Assembly (NCBI GenBank): GCA_024234875.1
Contig: JACKNM010000008.1
Coordinates: forward strand, 124,001-188,000
Length of the DNA: 64,000 nucleotides
DNA from: Ectothiorhodospiraceae bacterium
GTDB lineage: Bacteria > Pseudomonadota > Gammaproteobacteria > HK1
Direction of reading: 5' to 3'
Part shown: positions 1 to 9,842 of the stretch, piece by piece
Layout: each line of letters begins with the position of its first letter
Position numbering within the stretch: the stretch's first letter is position 1
Notes under the pieces: model-generated
The model's database searches: none
Told to the model about the DNA's origin: nothing
What the model saw: the letters and a program-made list of their open reading frames with translations, nothing else
Made by a program: the position numbers and the translations under genes

Positions 1-595
1 CACCGAGGTGACGCTGTATACCGCCGCCACCTGTAGCCAGGAGGACATGGGCGTGCGCTTCGACGACGAGGCGTCGGCGCCCGCGGTCGGCGCCTGCGCG
101 AGCTCGGCGCCCGCGGTCGGTGGCGCACTGCGCCCGGTCGGCGCGCTCTCGGGCTTCGACGGCGGCGCACTCACCGGGACCTGGACGCTCACCGTGTCCG
201 ACCACGCCGCGGCCGACGTCGGCACACTCGATCGCTGGTGCCTGGTTCCCACGCGCGCCACCGGCACCCTCGAGGTCACGCGAGCCGGCGCCGGCAGCGG
301 CTCGGTCTCCGGCCCGGGCATCGACTGCGGCACCGACTGCACCGAGCCGCAAGTGCTCGGTCAGCCGGTCGAGTTGCAGGCGACCGCGGCGCAGGGCTCG
401 ACCTTCGCCGGGTGGACCGGCTGCGACGCGATCGCCGGCGCGACCTGCACCGTCACGCTCGGCGCCGACCGCACCGTCACCGCCGCGTTCGATGTCGAGG
501 CGCCGACGCCACCACCTGCCACCACCGACACCGACGACGGGTTCCTCGAGCTGATCATCCAGATCATCAGTGGCACGCGCCGGCCGAGCCCGTGA
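1..595 (+). CDS. Secreted protein with P-domain and InlB-like repeat, C-terminal part
   Basis: The reading frame is open from the left edge (first full codon at base 2) to TGA at 593-595, so the N-terminus lies outside the window. The first ~80 residues look like a proprotein-convertase P-domain, with a GTWTLTVSD strand followed by a D-x-G-x-L-x-x-W-C-L pattern. Next comes a divergent InlB-type beta repeat (roughly residues 90-165) with the usual FAGWTGC core and cysteines. The tail is Pro/Thr-rich with a hydrophobic LELIIQIIS stretch but no sorting motif. P-domains often sit at the C-terminus of secreted serine or metalloproteases, so the missing part may be a protease; that is inference. 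A 17-bp direct repeat (74-90 and 104-120) encodes SAPAVG twice. Confidence 0.7.
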   Translation, partial: TEVTLYTAATCSQEDMGVRFDDEASAPAVGACASSAPAVGGALRPVGALSGFDGGALTGTWTLTVSDHAAADVGTLDRWCLVPTRATGTLEVTRAGAGSGSVSGPGIDCGTDCTEPQVLGQPVELQATAAQGSTFAGWTGCDAIAGATCTVTLGADRTVTAAFDVEAPTPPPATTDTDDGFLELIIQIISGTRRPSP

Positions 596-640
596 GCCGG
601 CCATCTCGCCGAGGCGCGACCATGGCGGCGCGCCGCGCCC

Positions 641-1622
641 TCAGCGCAGATGGCAGGCCACCTGATGGCCCGCCTTCACCTCGCGCAGCGCCGGCATCTC
701 GCCACGGCAACGCGCCTCGGCGTAGGGGCAGCGGGTGTGGAAGCGGCAGCCCGAGGGTGGGTTGACCGGGCTCGGCACGTCACCCTTGAGCAGCACGCGC
801 TCGCGCTTCACCGCCGGGTTGGGGATCGGCACCGCCGACAGCAGCGCCTCGGTGTAGGGATGCAGAGGCTCGCGGAACAGCGTGCGCTTGTCGGTCATCT
901 CGACGATCTGGCCGAGGTACATCACCGCGATGCGATGGCTGATGTGCTCGACCACCGCGAGGTCGTGGGCGATGAAGAGATAGGACAGCCGGTACTCCTC
1001 CTGCAGATCCATCAGCAGGTTGACGACCTGCGCCTGCACCGACACGTCGAGGGCGGAGACCGGCTCGTCGCAGACGATCAGGCGCGGCTGCAGCGCGAGC
1101 GCCCGCGCGATGCCGAGGCGCTGGCGTTGGCCACCGGAGAACTCGTGCGGATAGCGGGTCACCTGCTCGGGGCGGAGCCCGACCCGGTCGAACAGCGCGG
1201 CGACGCGCTCGGCCCGCTCCGCGGCGCTCCCCACGCCGTAGTTCTTCAGCGGCTCGGCCACGATGTCGCCGACGCGCATGCGCGAGTTGAGCGACGAGTA
1301 GGGATCCTGGAACACGACCTGGAGATGGCGCCGCCACGGCCGCATCGCCTCGCGCGGCAGACGGGTGATGTCCTCGCCCTCGACCACCACCGAGCCGTCG
1401 GTCGGCTCGATCAGGCGCAGCACCAGCTTGCCGGTGGTCGACTTGCCGCAGCCGCTCTCGCCGACCAGGCCGAGGGTCTCGCCCTCGGCGAGCGTGAACG
1501 ACACGCCGTCCACCGCGTACACGTGACCGACGGTGCGCGAGAGCAGACCACGCCGGATCGGGAAGTGCTTCTTGAGGCCGTCGACCGCGAGCAACGGCTC
1601 GGCGGTGCGCACCGGTGCGGGC

Positions 1623-1630
<8 letters not shown>
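641..1630 (-). CDS. Peptide/nickel ABC transporter ATP-binding protein, DppF/OppF type
   Basis: A 329-residue ATPase subunit that would energise oligopeptide or related solute import at the cytoplasmic face. It has Walker A GESGCGKS, the SGGQRQR signature, Walker B LIVCDEP and the C-terminal oligopeptide-transporter extension with [14 protein letters not shown]. Start: ATG at 1630 overlaps the TGA of the upstream ATPase gene by 8 bases, and the paralogous N-terminus (MAEPAPVRT...) begins there. The open frame continues to 1843, but that part is only the shadow of the upstream gene. It pairs with the gene at 1623-2684, giving the two non-identical ATPases normal for this family. The substrate cannot be told from sequence. 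Confidence 0.9.
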
Positions 1631-2684
<1,054 letters not shown>

Positions 2685-2933
2685 CGCCTCCCACACCGGG
2701 CTCCAAGGAGCGCCGAGAGTAGCAGGCTCGAACCGCGCTCGCATGCATCCGTCCCGTCGGCCGTCCGGCGATCGCGGTCGGGCGGCCGCGCTTGTGGCCC
2801 CCTGCCCCGGCTGGCACACTCGCTCCCGGCGGGGGCGCCGTCCATGCGGCCGGCAGCCCCCACGCACTCGCGTCCGCGCCGGCCGCGCGCCGGCCGCGCC
2901 CACGACTCCTGAAGAAGCTCGGAGGGGGAGAAC

Positions 2934-4523
2934 ATGCACCCGACTGTCTTCTCGCGATCGCTGCTCGCCGCGAGCGTGCTCGCGCTCGCCGGATCCGCCG
3001 CCACCCAGGTGCAGGCGGACCCGAAGGTCCTCAAGGTCATCCCGTACGCCGACCTGAAGATCGTCGACCCGATCTGGACCACCGCGACGATCACCACCCA
3101 CCACGGGTTCATGATCTACGACACCCTGATCGCCCAGGACGAGAACTTCCAGGTCCAGCCGCAGATGCTCGAGGGCTGGAAGGCGAGCGACGACAAGATG
3201 ACCTGGACCTTCACCCTGCGCGACGGGCTGAAGTTCCACGACGGCGCGCCGGTGCGCTCGGCCGACTGCATCGCCTCGATCAAGCGTTGGGCGGAGCGCG
3301 ACCTCGGCGGCCAGCTCCTCATCTCGCGCACCGAGTCGCTGGAGGCGGTCGACGACAAGACCTTCGTGCTGAAGCTCAACAAGCCGTTCGGTCAGGTCCT
3401 CGAGACCCTGGGCAAGATCTCGTCGAACATCCTGTTCATCATGCCGGAGCGCATCGCCTCGACCAGCTCCGCCGAGCAGATCAAGGAGACCATCGGCTCC
3501 GGACCCTACCGCTTCGTGCGCGAGGAGTGGGTGCCCGGAAGCAAGGCGGTCTACGCCAAGTTCGAGGACTACGTGCCGCGTAGCGAGCCACCGAGCATGC
3601 TCGCCGGCGGCAAGGTGGTGAAGGTCGACCGCGTCGAGTGGTACTACGTGCCGAACAAGTCGACCGCGATGGCGGCGTTGAACGCCGGCGAGTACGACTT
3701 CTACGAGGCGCCGTCGATCGACCTGCTGCCGATGGTGCAGAGCAATCCCAACATCACCGTGAAGGTGCTGAACCCGGTCGGCCTGCAGGTCGCGATGCGA
3801 CCCAACACGGTCATCCCGCCGTTCGACAACGTCAAGGCACGCCAGGCGCTGCAGTACATCGTCGACCAGAGCGAGTACATGACGGCGATGGTCGGCAACC
3901 CCGACTTCTGGCGCGCCTGCCCGTCGCTGTTCTGGTGCGACTCGCCGGTGATGACCAGTGCCGGCGGTGGCGAGCGTCTGCTCACCAAGGACCTCGACAA
4001 GGCCAAGGCGCTGCTGGCCGAGTCCGGGTACAAGGGCGAGAAGGTGGTGCTGATGGACCCGACCGACCATCCGACCCACGCCGCCGCGCTGCTCACCGCG
4101 GCGAATCTCCGCAAGATCGGGATGAACGTCGAGGTCCAGGCGATGGACTGGGCGACCCTCACCTCGCGGCGCAAGTCGAAGAACCCGGCCGACGAGGGGG
4201 GCTGGAACGTGTTCCACACCCGCTTCGGCGGTGACGCCTCGTCGAACCCGATCACCCATCTCGGCACCAACACCGGCTGCGACAAGGCGTGGTTCGGCTG
4301 GCCCTGCGACGCCGAGGCGGAGAAGCTCAAGGAGGCATGGGTCGACGAGCTCGACGACGCCAAGCGCAAGGACGTCCTCGACCGCTACCACACCCGGCTG
4401 ATGGAGGTCGCACCGTTCACCCCGGTCGGCCAGTACGCCATTCCTTCCGCGTACAGCAACAAGCTCGAAGGGGTGCTGCGCACGCCGACGATGGTGCTGT
4501 GGAACATCTCGAAGAAGGAGTGA
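2934..4523 (+). CDS. ABC transporter periplasmic substrate-binding protein, family 5 (peptide type)
   Basis: A 529-residue extracytoplasmic receptor for the adjacent importer. Residues 1-28 form a signal peptide ([14 protein letters not shown]..., Ala-x-Ala end near QVQA) without a lipobox. The mature part has the SBP_bac_5 hallmarks: the early YADLKIVDP and [11 protein letters not shown] region, then the [15 protein letters not shown] motif. Length is normal. A strong Shine-Dalgarno, GGAGGGGGA, lies just upstream of ATG 2934. It is followed by a hairpin (4537-4571) and then two permease genes, a common way to make more binding protein than permease. Ligand unknown; dipeptide, oligopeptide, nickel and opine are all possible in this family. 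Confidence 0.9.
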   Translation: MHPTVFSRSLLAASVLALAGSAATQVQADPKVLKVIPYADLKIVDPIWTTATITTHHGFMIYDTLIAQDENFQVQPQMLEGWKASDDKMTWTFTLRDGLKFHDGAPVRSADCIASIKRWAERDLGGQLLISRTESLEAVDDKTFVLKLNKPFGQVLETLGKISSNILFIMPERIASTSSAEQIKETIGSGPYRFVREEWVPGSKAVYAKFEDYVPRSEPPSMLAGGKVVKVDRVEWYYVPNKSTAMAALNAGEYDFYEAPSIDLLPMVQSNPNITVKVLNPVGLQVAMRPNTVIPPFDNVKARQALQYIVDQSEYMTAMVGNPDFWRACPSLFWCDSPVMTSAGGGERLLTKDLDKAKALLAESGYKGEKVVLMDPTDHPTHAAALLTAANLRKIGMNVEVQAMDWATLTSRRKSKNPADEGGWNVFHTRFGGDASSNPITHLGTNTGCDKAWFGWPCDAEAEKLKEAWVDELDDAKRKDVLDRYHTRLMEVAPFTPVGQYAIPSAYSNKLEGVLRTPTMVLWNISKKE

Positions 4524-4536
4524 GTCAGCGTTGAGC

Positions 4537-4571
4537 CACGGCCCGGGACGCAGGCCGCGTTCCGGGCCGTG
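4537..4571 (+). terminator. Intercistronic hairpin after the binding-protein gene
   Basis: Two 15-nt arms (4537-4551 and 4557-4571) pair with a single mismatch around a 5-nt loop. No U-tract follows, so it is more likely an mRNA-stabilising or attenuating element than a strong terminator. It would favour the binding-protein transcript over the permease transcripts. Confidence 0.55.
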
Positions 4572-4588
4572 ACTGCGCGGCACCGCCG

Positions 4589-5536
4589 ATGCTCACCTAC
4601 GTCATCCGACGCCTGATCTCGACCATCCCGGTCCTGGTGGTGGTCGCGCTGTTCGTGTTCCTGCTGCTCCACCTCGGTCCGGGCGATCCCGCCGCGATCA
4701 TCGCCGGAGATTTCGCCACGCCCGAGCACATCGCGCAGATCCGCGCCAAGCTCGGACTCGATCGACCGCTTCACGTGCAGTTCTTCGAGTGGGCCGGCCG
4801 CCTCGTGCAGGGGGATCTGGGCGTCTCGATCTTCAGCAACGTCCCGGTGGCGACCCTCATCCACCAGCGACTCGAGCCGACCCTGACCATGACCGTCACC
4901 ACGATCCTGTTCGCGGTGGCGGTGGCGATTCCGAGCGGCGTCATCGCCGCCTGGCGCCGCGGGCGCCTCGCCGATCGCGTGGTCATGGTGCTCGCGGTGA
5001 CCGGCTTCTCGCTGCCGGTGTTCGTGCTCGGCTACGTGCTCATCTATCTGCTCTCGATCAAGGCCGGCATGTTCCCCGTGCAGGGCTACGTTCCATTGAA
5101 AGAAGGTGTGTGGGCGTGCCTGCGCAGCCTCGCGCTGCCGAGCATGTCGCTCGGGCTCGTGCTGGTCGCGCTGATCGCGCGCATGACGCGGGCGAGCATG
5201 GTCGAGGTGCTGAACCAGGACTACATCCGCACCGCCCGGGCGAAGGGCCTGGCGCCGTCGCCGATCCTGATCATCCACGCGCTGAAGAACGCGGGAATTC
5301 CGATCGTGACCACCGTCGGTCTCGCGGTGGCGGTGCTGATCGGCGGCGTGGTGGTGACCGAGAGCGTGTTCGCGATTCCGGGAATCGGACGCCTCACGGT
5401 CGAGGCGATCCTGCAGAAGGACTATCCGGTCATCCAGGGCGTGATCCTGGTCTTCTCGTTCGTCTACGTGCTGGTCAACCTGCTGATCGACATGAGCTAC
5501 GGCCTGTTCGACCCGAGGATTCGCTATGACGGCTAG
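4589..5536 (+). CDS. ABC transporter permease, DppB/OppB type
   Basis: A 315-residue inner-membrane permease with the standard family start ([19 protein letters not shown]), a periplasmic segment with GPGDPA, and about six membrane helices. The EAA loop that contacts the ATPase is visible as [11 protein letters not shown] near residues 210-220, and the C-terminus has the usual [23 protein letters not shown] ending. It lies 65 bp after the binding protein and 66 bp before the second permease, so one transcript is likely. It should form a heterodimer with the 5603-6493 product. Confidence 0.92.
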   Translation: MLTYVIRRLISTIPVLVVVALFVFLLLHLGPGDPAAIIAGDFATPEHIAQIRAKLGLDRPLHVQFFEWAGRLVQGDLGVSIFSNVPVATLIHQRLEPTLTMTVTTILFAVAVAIPSGVIAAWRRGRLADRVVMVLAVTGFSLPVFVLGYVLIYLLSIKAGMFPVQGYVPLKEGVWACLRSLALPSMSLGLVLVALIARMTRASMVEVLNQDYIRTARAKGLAPSPILIIHALKNAGIPIVTTVGLAVAVLIGGVVVTESVFAIPGIGRLTVEAILQKDYPVIQGVILVFSFVYVLVNLLIDMSYGLFDPRIRYDG

Positions 5537-5602
5537 GCCCCCGCACGGCGCTGCCAGGCCCGCCGAGATCCGCCGACGGCGCGCTGCTGGCAAGCCCGCG
5601 CG

Positions 5603-6493
5603 ATGAGCGCGGCGCTGGAGCCCGAGGTCGGGGCGGCCACGGCGGAAGAACCCGCCACCGGCTCGCGCGCCTGGCGCTTCGTGCGGCGCAACCCCACCAT
5701 CGTCGTCGGTGGGTTGATCCTCGCGCTGGTTCTCGGCGCCGCGCTCGCCGCCCCGCTGTTGGCCCCGATCGACCCGCTGGAGATCAACGTGCTGGTCCGG
5801 TTGCAGGGCCCGAGCGCCGAGCATCCCTTCGGCACCGACCACCTCGGACGCGACATCTGGAGCCGCACCGTGCACGGCGGCAAGGTGTCGTTGCTGGTCG
5901 GGGCGAGCGTCGCCGTCATCTCCAGCGCGCTCGGACTGTTCATCGGGCTGGTCGCTGGCTACATCACCATCGTCGACCGCATCGTCATGCGGATCATGGA
6001 CGGCCTGATGTCGATTCCCTCGATCCTGCTCGCCATCGCGCTGATGGCGCTCGCCGGCTCGAGCATCGGCAACGTGATTTTCGCGATCACGGTCTCGGAG
6101 GTTCCCCGTGTGACGCGCCTGGTCCGCGGCATCGTGTTGAGCGTACGCGAGGAGCCGTTCATCGAGGCCGCGGTGGCCTCGGGAACCCGCACCTTCTGGA
6201 TCATCGTGCGCCACATCCTGCCGATGACGGTGGCGCCGTTGATCGTGCAGGCGACCTATGTGTCGGCCGCCGCGATCATCTCCGAGGCGTACCTGAGCTT
6301 CCTCGGCGCCGGAACCCCGCCCGAGGTGCCGAGCTGGGGCAACGTGGTCGCCGAGGGACGGGACTTCTTCCCGATCGCGCCGTGGCTGATCCTGGTGCCG
6401 AGCGCGTTCCTCGCGATGACCGTGCTCGCGGTCAACATGCTGGGTGACGGCCTGCGCGACACCCTCGACCCACGCATCGCGCGCCGGATGTGA
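5603..6493 (+). CDS. ABC transporter permease, DppC/OppC type
   Basis: A 296-residue second permease. A cytoplasmic N-terminal tail (~35 residues) leads into the first helix. The family motif HPFGTDHLGRDIWSRTVHG is present, as is the EAA-like segment around FIEAAVASGTRTFWII, and the end LGDGLRDTLDPR is typical of DppC/OppC. ATG 5603 gives the expected N-terminal length; no earlier in-frame start fits better. With the genes at 641-5536 it completes a five-component importer. It converges on the M48 protease gene with only 42 bp between stops. Confidence 0.92.
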   Translation: MSAALEPEVGAATAEEPATGSRAWRFVRRNPTIVVGGLILALVLGAALAAPLLAPIDPLEINVLVRLQGPSAEHPFGTDHLGRDIWSRTVHGGKVSLLVGASVAVISSALGLFIGLVAGYITIVDRIVMRIMDGLMSIPSILLAIALMALAGSSIGNVIFAITVSEVPRVTRLVRGIVLSVREEPFIEAAVASGTRTFWIIVRHILPMTVAPLIVQATYVSAAAIISEAYLSFLGAGTPPEVPSWGNVVAEGRDFFPIAPWLILVPSAFLAMTVLAVNMLGDGLRDTLDPRIARRM

Positions 6494-6535
6494 GCGCGCG
6501 CGGCGGCCCGACCGACTCGGGTCGTCCCCACTCCC

Positions 6536-7408
6536 TCAGCCGCCGAGCCGACCCTGCAGACGGGCGAGCGCCGACGACCGCGTGCGCCGCGGCTCGCCGG
6601 CGAGCGACAGCTCACCGAGCACGCGCTCGAGCGCGTCGATGCGCCCACCCACCGGCGGATGCGTGCTGGTGAACAGCCCGAGCGCGGAGCTGCCCTCCAG
6701 CGACGACAGCGTGACCAGCACGTGCAGCAGCCCGTAGGGGTCGTAGCCGGCGCGGGCCGCGAGCACCGCGCCGTCCCGGTCGGCCTGGAACTCGTCGCCC
6801 TGGTCGAGCCCGCGCGCGTAGATCGTTCGGCTCGCCGATACCGCGAGATCGGCGAGCGCCCCGCCCCTACCCACCGCGCTCTTGGCGAGATCCATCGCCA
6901 GCCCCATTCGCTCACGGGCGACGATCGCCTCCACGTGATGGCGGCGGAGGACGTGCGCCATCTCGTGGGCCAGCACACCACCGAGCTCGTCCTCGCTCCG
7001 CAGCAGCAGGAACAGCCCGCGGGTCAGGAACACGAAGCCACCCGGTGCCGCGAAGGCATTGACGGTGGCGTCGTCGAGCACCGCGAAGCGCCAGGCGAGC
7101 CCCGGGCGCTCCGACTGCAGCGCGATCCAGGTGCCGACGGTGCTCACGTAGCGCTGGACCTCGGGGTCACGAAGCGGCGGTGCGGCACCGAGGAGCACCG
7201 ACGCCGCGGCGCGTCCCATCTCGCGCTCCTCCGCCTCGGTGTAGTCTCCGGTCAGCTCCTTGCGCCGCTCGACCACCTTGCCGATGGTCTGCGGCGCCTG
7301 CTCCAGCAACTTCTTGCCGAAGTCGAGCAGGCCCTGCGCCGCGACCGGGGCGGCGAATGCCGCCCCGACGAACGCCGCCGCCGCGACTCGCCGCGCGACA
7401 CCGACCAT
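6536..7408 (-). CDS. M48-family metalloprotease with signal peptide
   Basis: A 290-residue zinc protease. It has an N-terminal signal sequence (to about residue 24, AAPVAAQ), a short helical spacer, then a peptidase M48 domain with HEMAH at 148-152 and a downstream GDEFQADRDG segment that supplies the third zinc ligand. It lacks the TPR tail of BepA and is closer in size to the short Oma1/YcaL-like periplasmic proteases. ATG 7408 overlaps the stop of the upstream gene (TGATG), so the two are translationally coupled. The partner has a peptidoglycan-binding domain and an SH3 domain, so the likely role is envelope protein turnover near the cell wall. Confidence 0.85.
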   Translation of the reverse strand: MVGVARRVAAAAFVGAAFAAPVAAQGLLDFGKKLLEQAPQTIGKVVERRKELTGDYTEAEEREMGRAAASVLLGAAPPLRDPEVQRYVSTVGTWIALQSERPGLAWRFAVLDDATVNAFAAPGGFVFLTRGLFLLLRSEDELGGVLAHEMAHVLRRHHVEAIVARERMGLAMDLAKSAVGRGGALADLAVSASRTIYARGLDQGDEFQADRDGAVLAARAGYDPYGLLHVLVTLSSLEGSSALGLFTSTHPPVGGRIDALERVLGELSLAGEPRRTRSSALARLQGRLGG

Positions 7409-8232
7409 CACGAGCCCTCCAGGTAGTCGACCCGGCGCGCGACCAGACCGGCGCTGCGAGCGTGGCCGCGAGCCGCGCCATCGTCGACCCGATGTCGCTC
7501 CAGCGCGTCGACGGCGCCGATGTCCGGCCGGGCGTTGGCGAGATCCTCGGCTCGCAGGCCGCGCACGCCCGTGGTCACGGTGCGCTGCTCGGTGGCCTGA
7601 CCGCCGCCACCGACGAGCCCGGTCAGGGCACGCAGCAACGACGATCCGCCGCCGGCGGAGCCACCGCCCGACGCCGACCCGGCAGCGGCCGCGATGCGCA
7701 CCCGGCTGGCCGGCACCCAGCCGTCCATCCCCCCGGACGCCACCACCCGCGCGCCGGGTCCGGACAACTCCAGCACCTGCACCGCCGACCCCGCCGGCAA
7801 TCGGCCCACCACCCGCGCCAACGGGTCGGGGCCGGCACGCACCTGCACGTCCTGCAGCACCTGGCCCGGCTCCCCCTTCGCCGACGGCGAGCCGCTCGTC
7901 GTACGGGGGGCAGCAGCCGCGACCGGCGCCGCGCCGCGCAGACGGTCGCGGAGCGCGGCAGTGATCTCGCCGTCGGCTCGAAGTCCCTGGTCTGACTGGA
8001 AGCGCGCCACCGCGGCGCGGGTGCCGGCGCCGGCGACGCCGTCCGCGGGCCCGGGGTCGTAGCCGCGCTCGGCGAGCAGCGCCTGCACCTCGCGCACCAA
8101 CGCGCGATCCGCGGCCGACGCCTCGCCGCCGACGCTCACCAGCACGACCAGACATCCGACCAACAGCAGCCGCGGCCAACGCCGGGCGGAAGGCCCGTGT
8201 CGCGGGGAAGGCGCGAGGTCGTTGTCCTGCAC
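7408..8232 (-). CDS. Peptidoglycan-binding and SH3-domain envelope protein
   Basis: A 274-residue exported protein. A signal or anchor helix (residues 19-40) precedes a PG_binding_1 domain (about 42-95, with YDPGPADGVAGAGTRAAVARFQ). A low-complexity Ala-rich linker and a bacterial SH3-like domain follow (about 120-185, VRAGPDPLARVVGRLPAGS...GWVPASRVRI). The ~50-residue C-terminal segment (RGLRAEDLANARPDIGAVDALE) is charged and unassigned. The stop overlaps the start of the M48 protease by one base. It probably tethers or regulates that protease at the cell wall; this is inferred from domains and coupling. Confidence 0.75.
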   Translation of the reverse strand: MQDNDLAPSPRHGPSARRWPRLLLVGCLVVLVSVGGEASAADRALVREVQALLAERGYDPGPADGVAGAGTRAAVARFQSDQGLRADGEITAALRDRLRGAAPVAAAAPRTTSGSPSAKGEPGQVLQDVQVRAGPDPLARVVGRLPAGSAVQVLELSGPGARVVASGGMDGWVPASRVRIAAAAGSASGGGSAGGGSSLLRALTGLVGGGGQATEQRTVTTGVRGLRAEDLANARPDIGAVDALERHRVDDGAARGHARSAGLVARRVDYLEGS

Positions 8233-8331
8233 GGCACGACTCCTGGGCTCGGGTGGCGCGCAGGATAACCCGCGAGCAGGCGAGTTTCAGTCGATCGTCG
8301 TCGGCGCGTCCCGCGTCGTGCGCGTTCGCCC

Positions 8332-8337
8332 TACAAT
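8332..8337 (+). promoter_or_regulatory. Possible -10 element (TACAAT) upstream of the arfB-like gene
   Basis: TACAAT lies 33 bp before ATG 8371 in a 138-bp divergent spacer. No convincing -35 hexamer is visible, which is common in GC-rich promoters. Confidence 0.35.
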
Positions 8338-8370
8338 CCAGCCACCACCTCGCCGCCACGAGCCACGACG

Positions 8371-8784
8371 ATGCCCACCGACGTCTACCCGTTCGAGTCC
8401 GAGATCGAGGTGCGCTTCGTCCGCTCGCCGGGCCCCGGCGGGCAGAACGTCAACAAGGTCGCCACCGCCGCGCAGCTCCGATTCGACGTCGCGAACTCAC
8501 GCGTGCTGAGCGAGCCGGTGCGCGCGCGCCTCGCCGCGCTCGCCGGTCGGCGACTCACCGCCGACGGCGTGCTGGTCATCGACGCCCGCCGTTTTCGCAC
8601 CCAGGAGCGCAACCGCCGGGATGCGATCGAGCGACTGGCCGAGCTGATCGAGCGCGCGTCGCAGCCGCCGAAGCCGCGGGTGCCCACCCGCCCGAGCCGC
8701 GCCGCCAAGGAGCGGCGCCTCGACGTCAAGCGCCAGACCGCCGCCCGCAAGCGCGCCCGTGTCAGGCCGCGCGGCGAGGACTGA
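8371..8784 (+). CDS. arfB: ArfB-like peptidyl-tRNA hydrolase (ribosome rescue)
   Basis: A 137-residue class I release-factor-like protein without the codon-recognition domain. The catalytic GGQ is at residues 23-25 inside RSPGPGGQNVNKVAT. The C-terminal tail is highly basic (KERRLDVKRQTAARKRARVR), as in ArfB/YaeJ, where it enters the empty mRNA channel of stalled ribosomes. Length matches ArfB (~140) rather than RF1/RF2 (~360). It stands alone, divergent from the PG-binding gene and convergent with a GGDEF gene. The alternative of a truncated release factor is unlikely because the basic tail is intact. Confidence 0.9.
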   Translation: MPTDVYPFESEIEVRFVRSPGPGGQNVNKVATAAQLRFDVANSRVLSEPVRARLAALAGRRLTADGVLVIDARRFRTQERNRRDAIERLAELIERASQPPKPRVPTRPSRAAKERRLDVKRQTAARKRARVRPRGED

Positions 8785-8810
8785 GAGCCCCGCGACCGCC
8801 GGTCGCGCGC

Positions 8811-9842
8811 TCAGTCGCCGCCGCGCGCCGCCGCGCTGTGGGTCCGATTGCGCCCTGCCCGCTTGGCGGTGTAGAGCGCATCGTCGGCACGCTGCAGCAG
8901 TGACTCCGCATCCTCGTGCGACTCGCGCTCGGCCACCCCGAAGCTCGCGGTGACCACCACGCCGAGGTCCAACGGGTCGGCCCGCATCAGCGCCGAGCGG
9001 ACACGCTCGGCATAGGCGGTCGCGGCCTCGAGGCCGGTGTCGGGCAACACCACCACGAACTCCTCGCCGCCGAGCCGCGCGGTGACGTCCTCGGTCCGCG
9101 ATTCCCGCGCCAGTAGCCCGGCGAAGCAGCGCAGCACCTGGTCGCCAGCGGGGTGGCCGTGCTGGTCGTTGACCTGCTTGAAATGGTCGATGTCGCTCAC
9201 CACCAGCGACAGCGGTCGCTCGTGACGGTCGGCCTGCGACAGCAGCACCGCCAGGCGCTCGTCGAGGAAACGGCGGTTGGCCAGCCCGGTCAGCGGGTCG
9301 GTGCGCGTGAGCGCCACCACCCGCTCGTTCACCGCCTGCAGCTCGGTGTTTCGCGTGCGCAGCTGCCCGCCGAGTCGCGCGAGCTCCGAGGCCACCGCGG
9401 TGATGCCGTCCAGCAGCTCGAGGTCACTCGGCCGCCACGCCTCGCCGAGCAGCAACCCGCACTCCGGCAGACGGTACAGACAGGCCGACACGCTCAGCTC
9501 GCGGTCGCGCGAGCGCAGGAAGTTCGCCACCGGCGCGCGCGGGTCGGTCGAGTAGACGAGCGCGAGGTCGCCACGGCTGCCGGGATCGAAGCAGTCCTCG
9601 AGCCGACAGGCGAGCGGCTCGTCGCCGAGGCGAAACGCCTGACGGAACGGGTGATTGGCACTCAGCAGGTGATGGTCGGCGGTGAAGGTGGCCGCCATCA
9701 GGGTGCGGTTGACCCGATTGGCGACGTAGGACTGGATCGCCTCGCCGGCCGAGGCCGGGAGCATGCTCGCGCTCGGTTGCGCGCTCGACTCGACGGCGGC
9801 GGGTACCGACACCGGGTCACGGGGACCGCCGCGTCGACTCAT
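8811..9842 (-). CDS. Diguanylate cyclase (PAS-like sensor plus GGEEF)
   Basis: A 343-residue cytosolic protein. The N-terminal half (about 40-155) looks like a PAS-type sensor, then a short coiled segment ([14 protein letters not shown]) leads into a GGDEF domain (about 175-335). The active site is [11 protein letters not shown] and an inhibitory I-site RxxD (RTED) lies five residues before it, so it should make c-di-GMP and be product-inhibited. Its start overlaps the stop of the LapD-like gene by four bases (ATGA), so receptor and synthase are co-expressed. No membrane helix is visible. Confidence 0.88.
   Translation of the reverse strand: MSRRGGPRDPVSVPAAVESSAQPSASMLPASAGEAIQSYVANRVNRTLMAATFTADHHLLSANHPFRQAFRLGDEPLACRLEDCFDPGSRGDLALVYSTDPRAPVANFLRSRDRELSVSACLYRLPECGLLLGEAWRPSDLELLDGITAVASELARLGGQLRTRNTELQAVNERVVALTRTDPLTGLANRRFLDERLAVLLSQADRHERPLSLVVSDIDHFKQVNDQHGHPAGDQVLRCFAGLLARESRTEDVTARLGGEEFVVVLPDTGLEAATAYAERVRSALMRADPLDLGVVVTASFGVAERESHEDAESLLQRADDALYTAKRAGRNRTHSAAARGGD

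Noticed and set aside
2804..2825. GGCTGGCACACTCGCTCCC before the binding-protein gene as a sigma-54 promoter
   Set aside because: It has TGGCAC, but the -12 TTGC element is missing at the required 12-base spacing.
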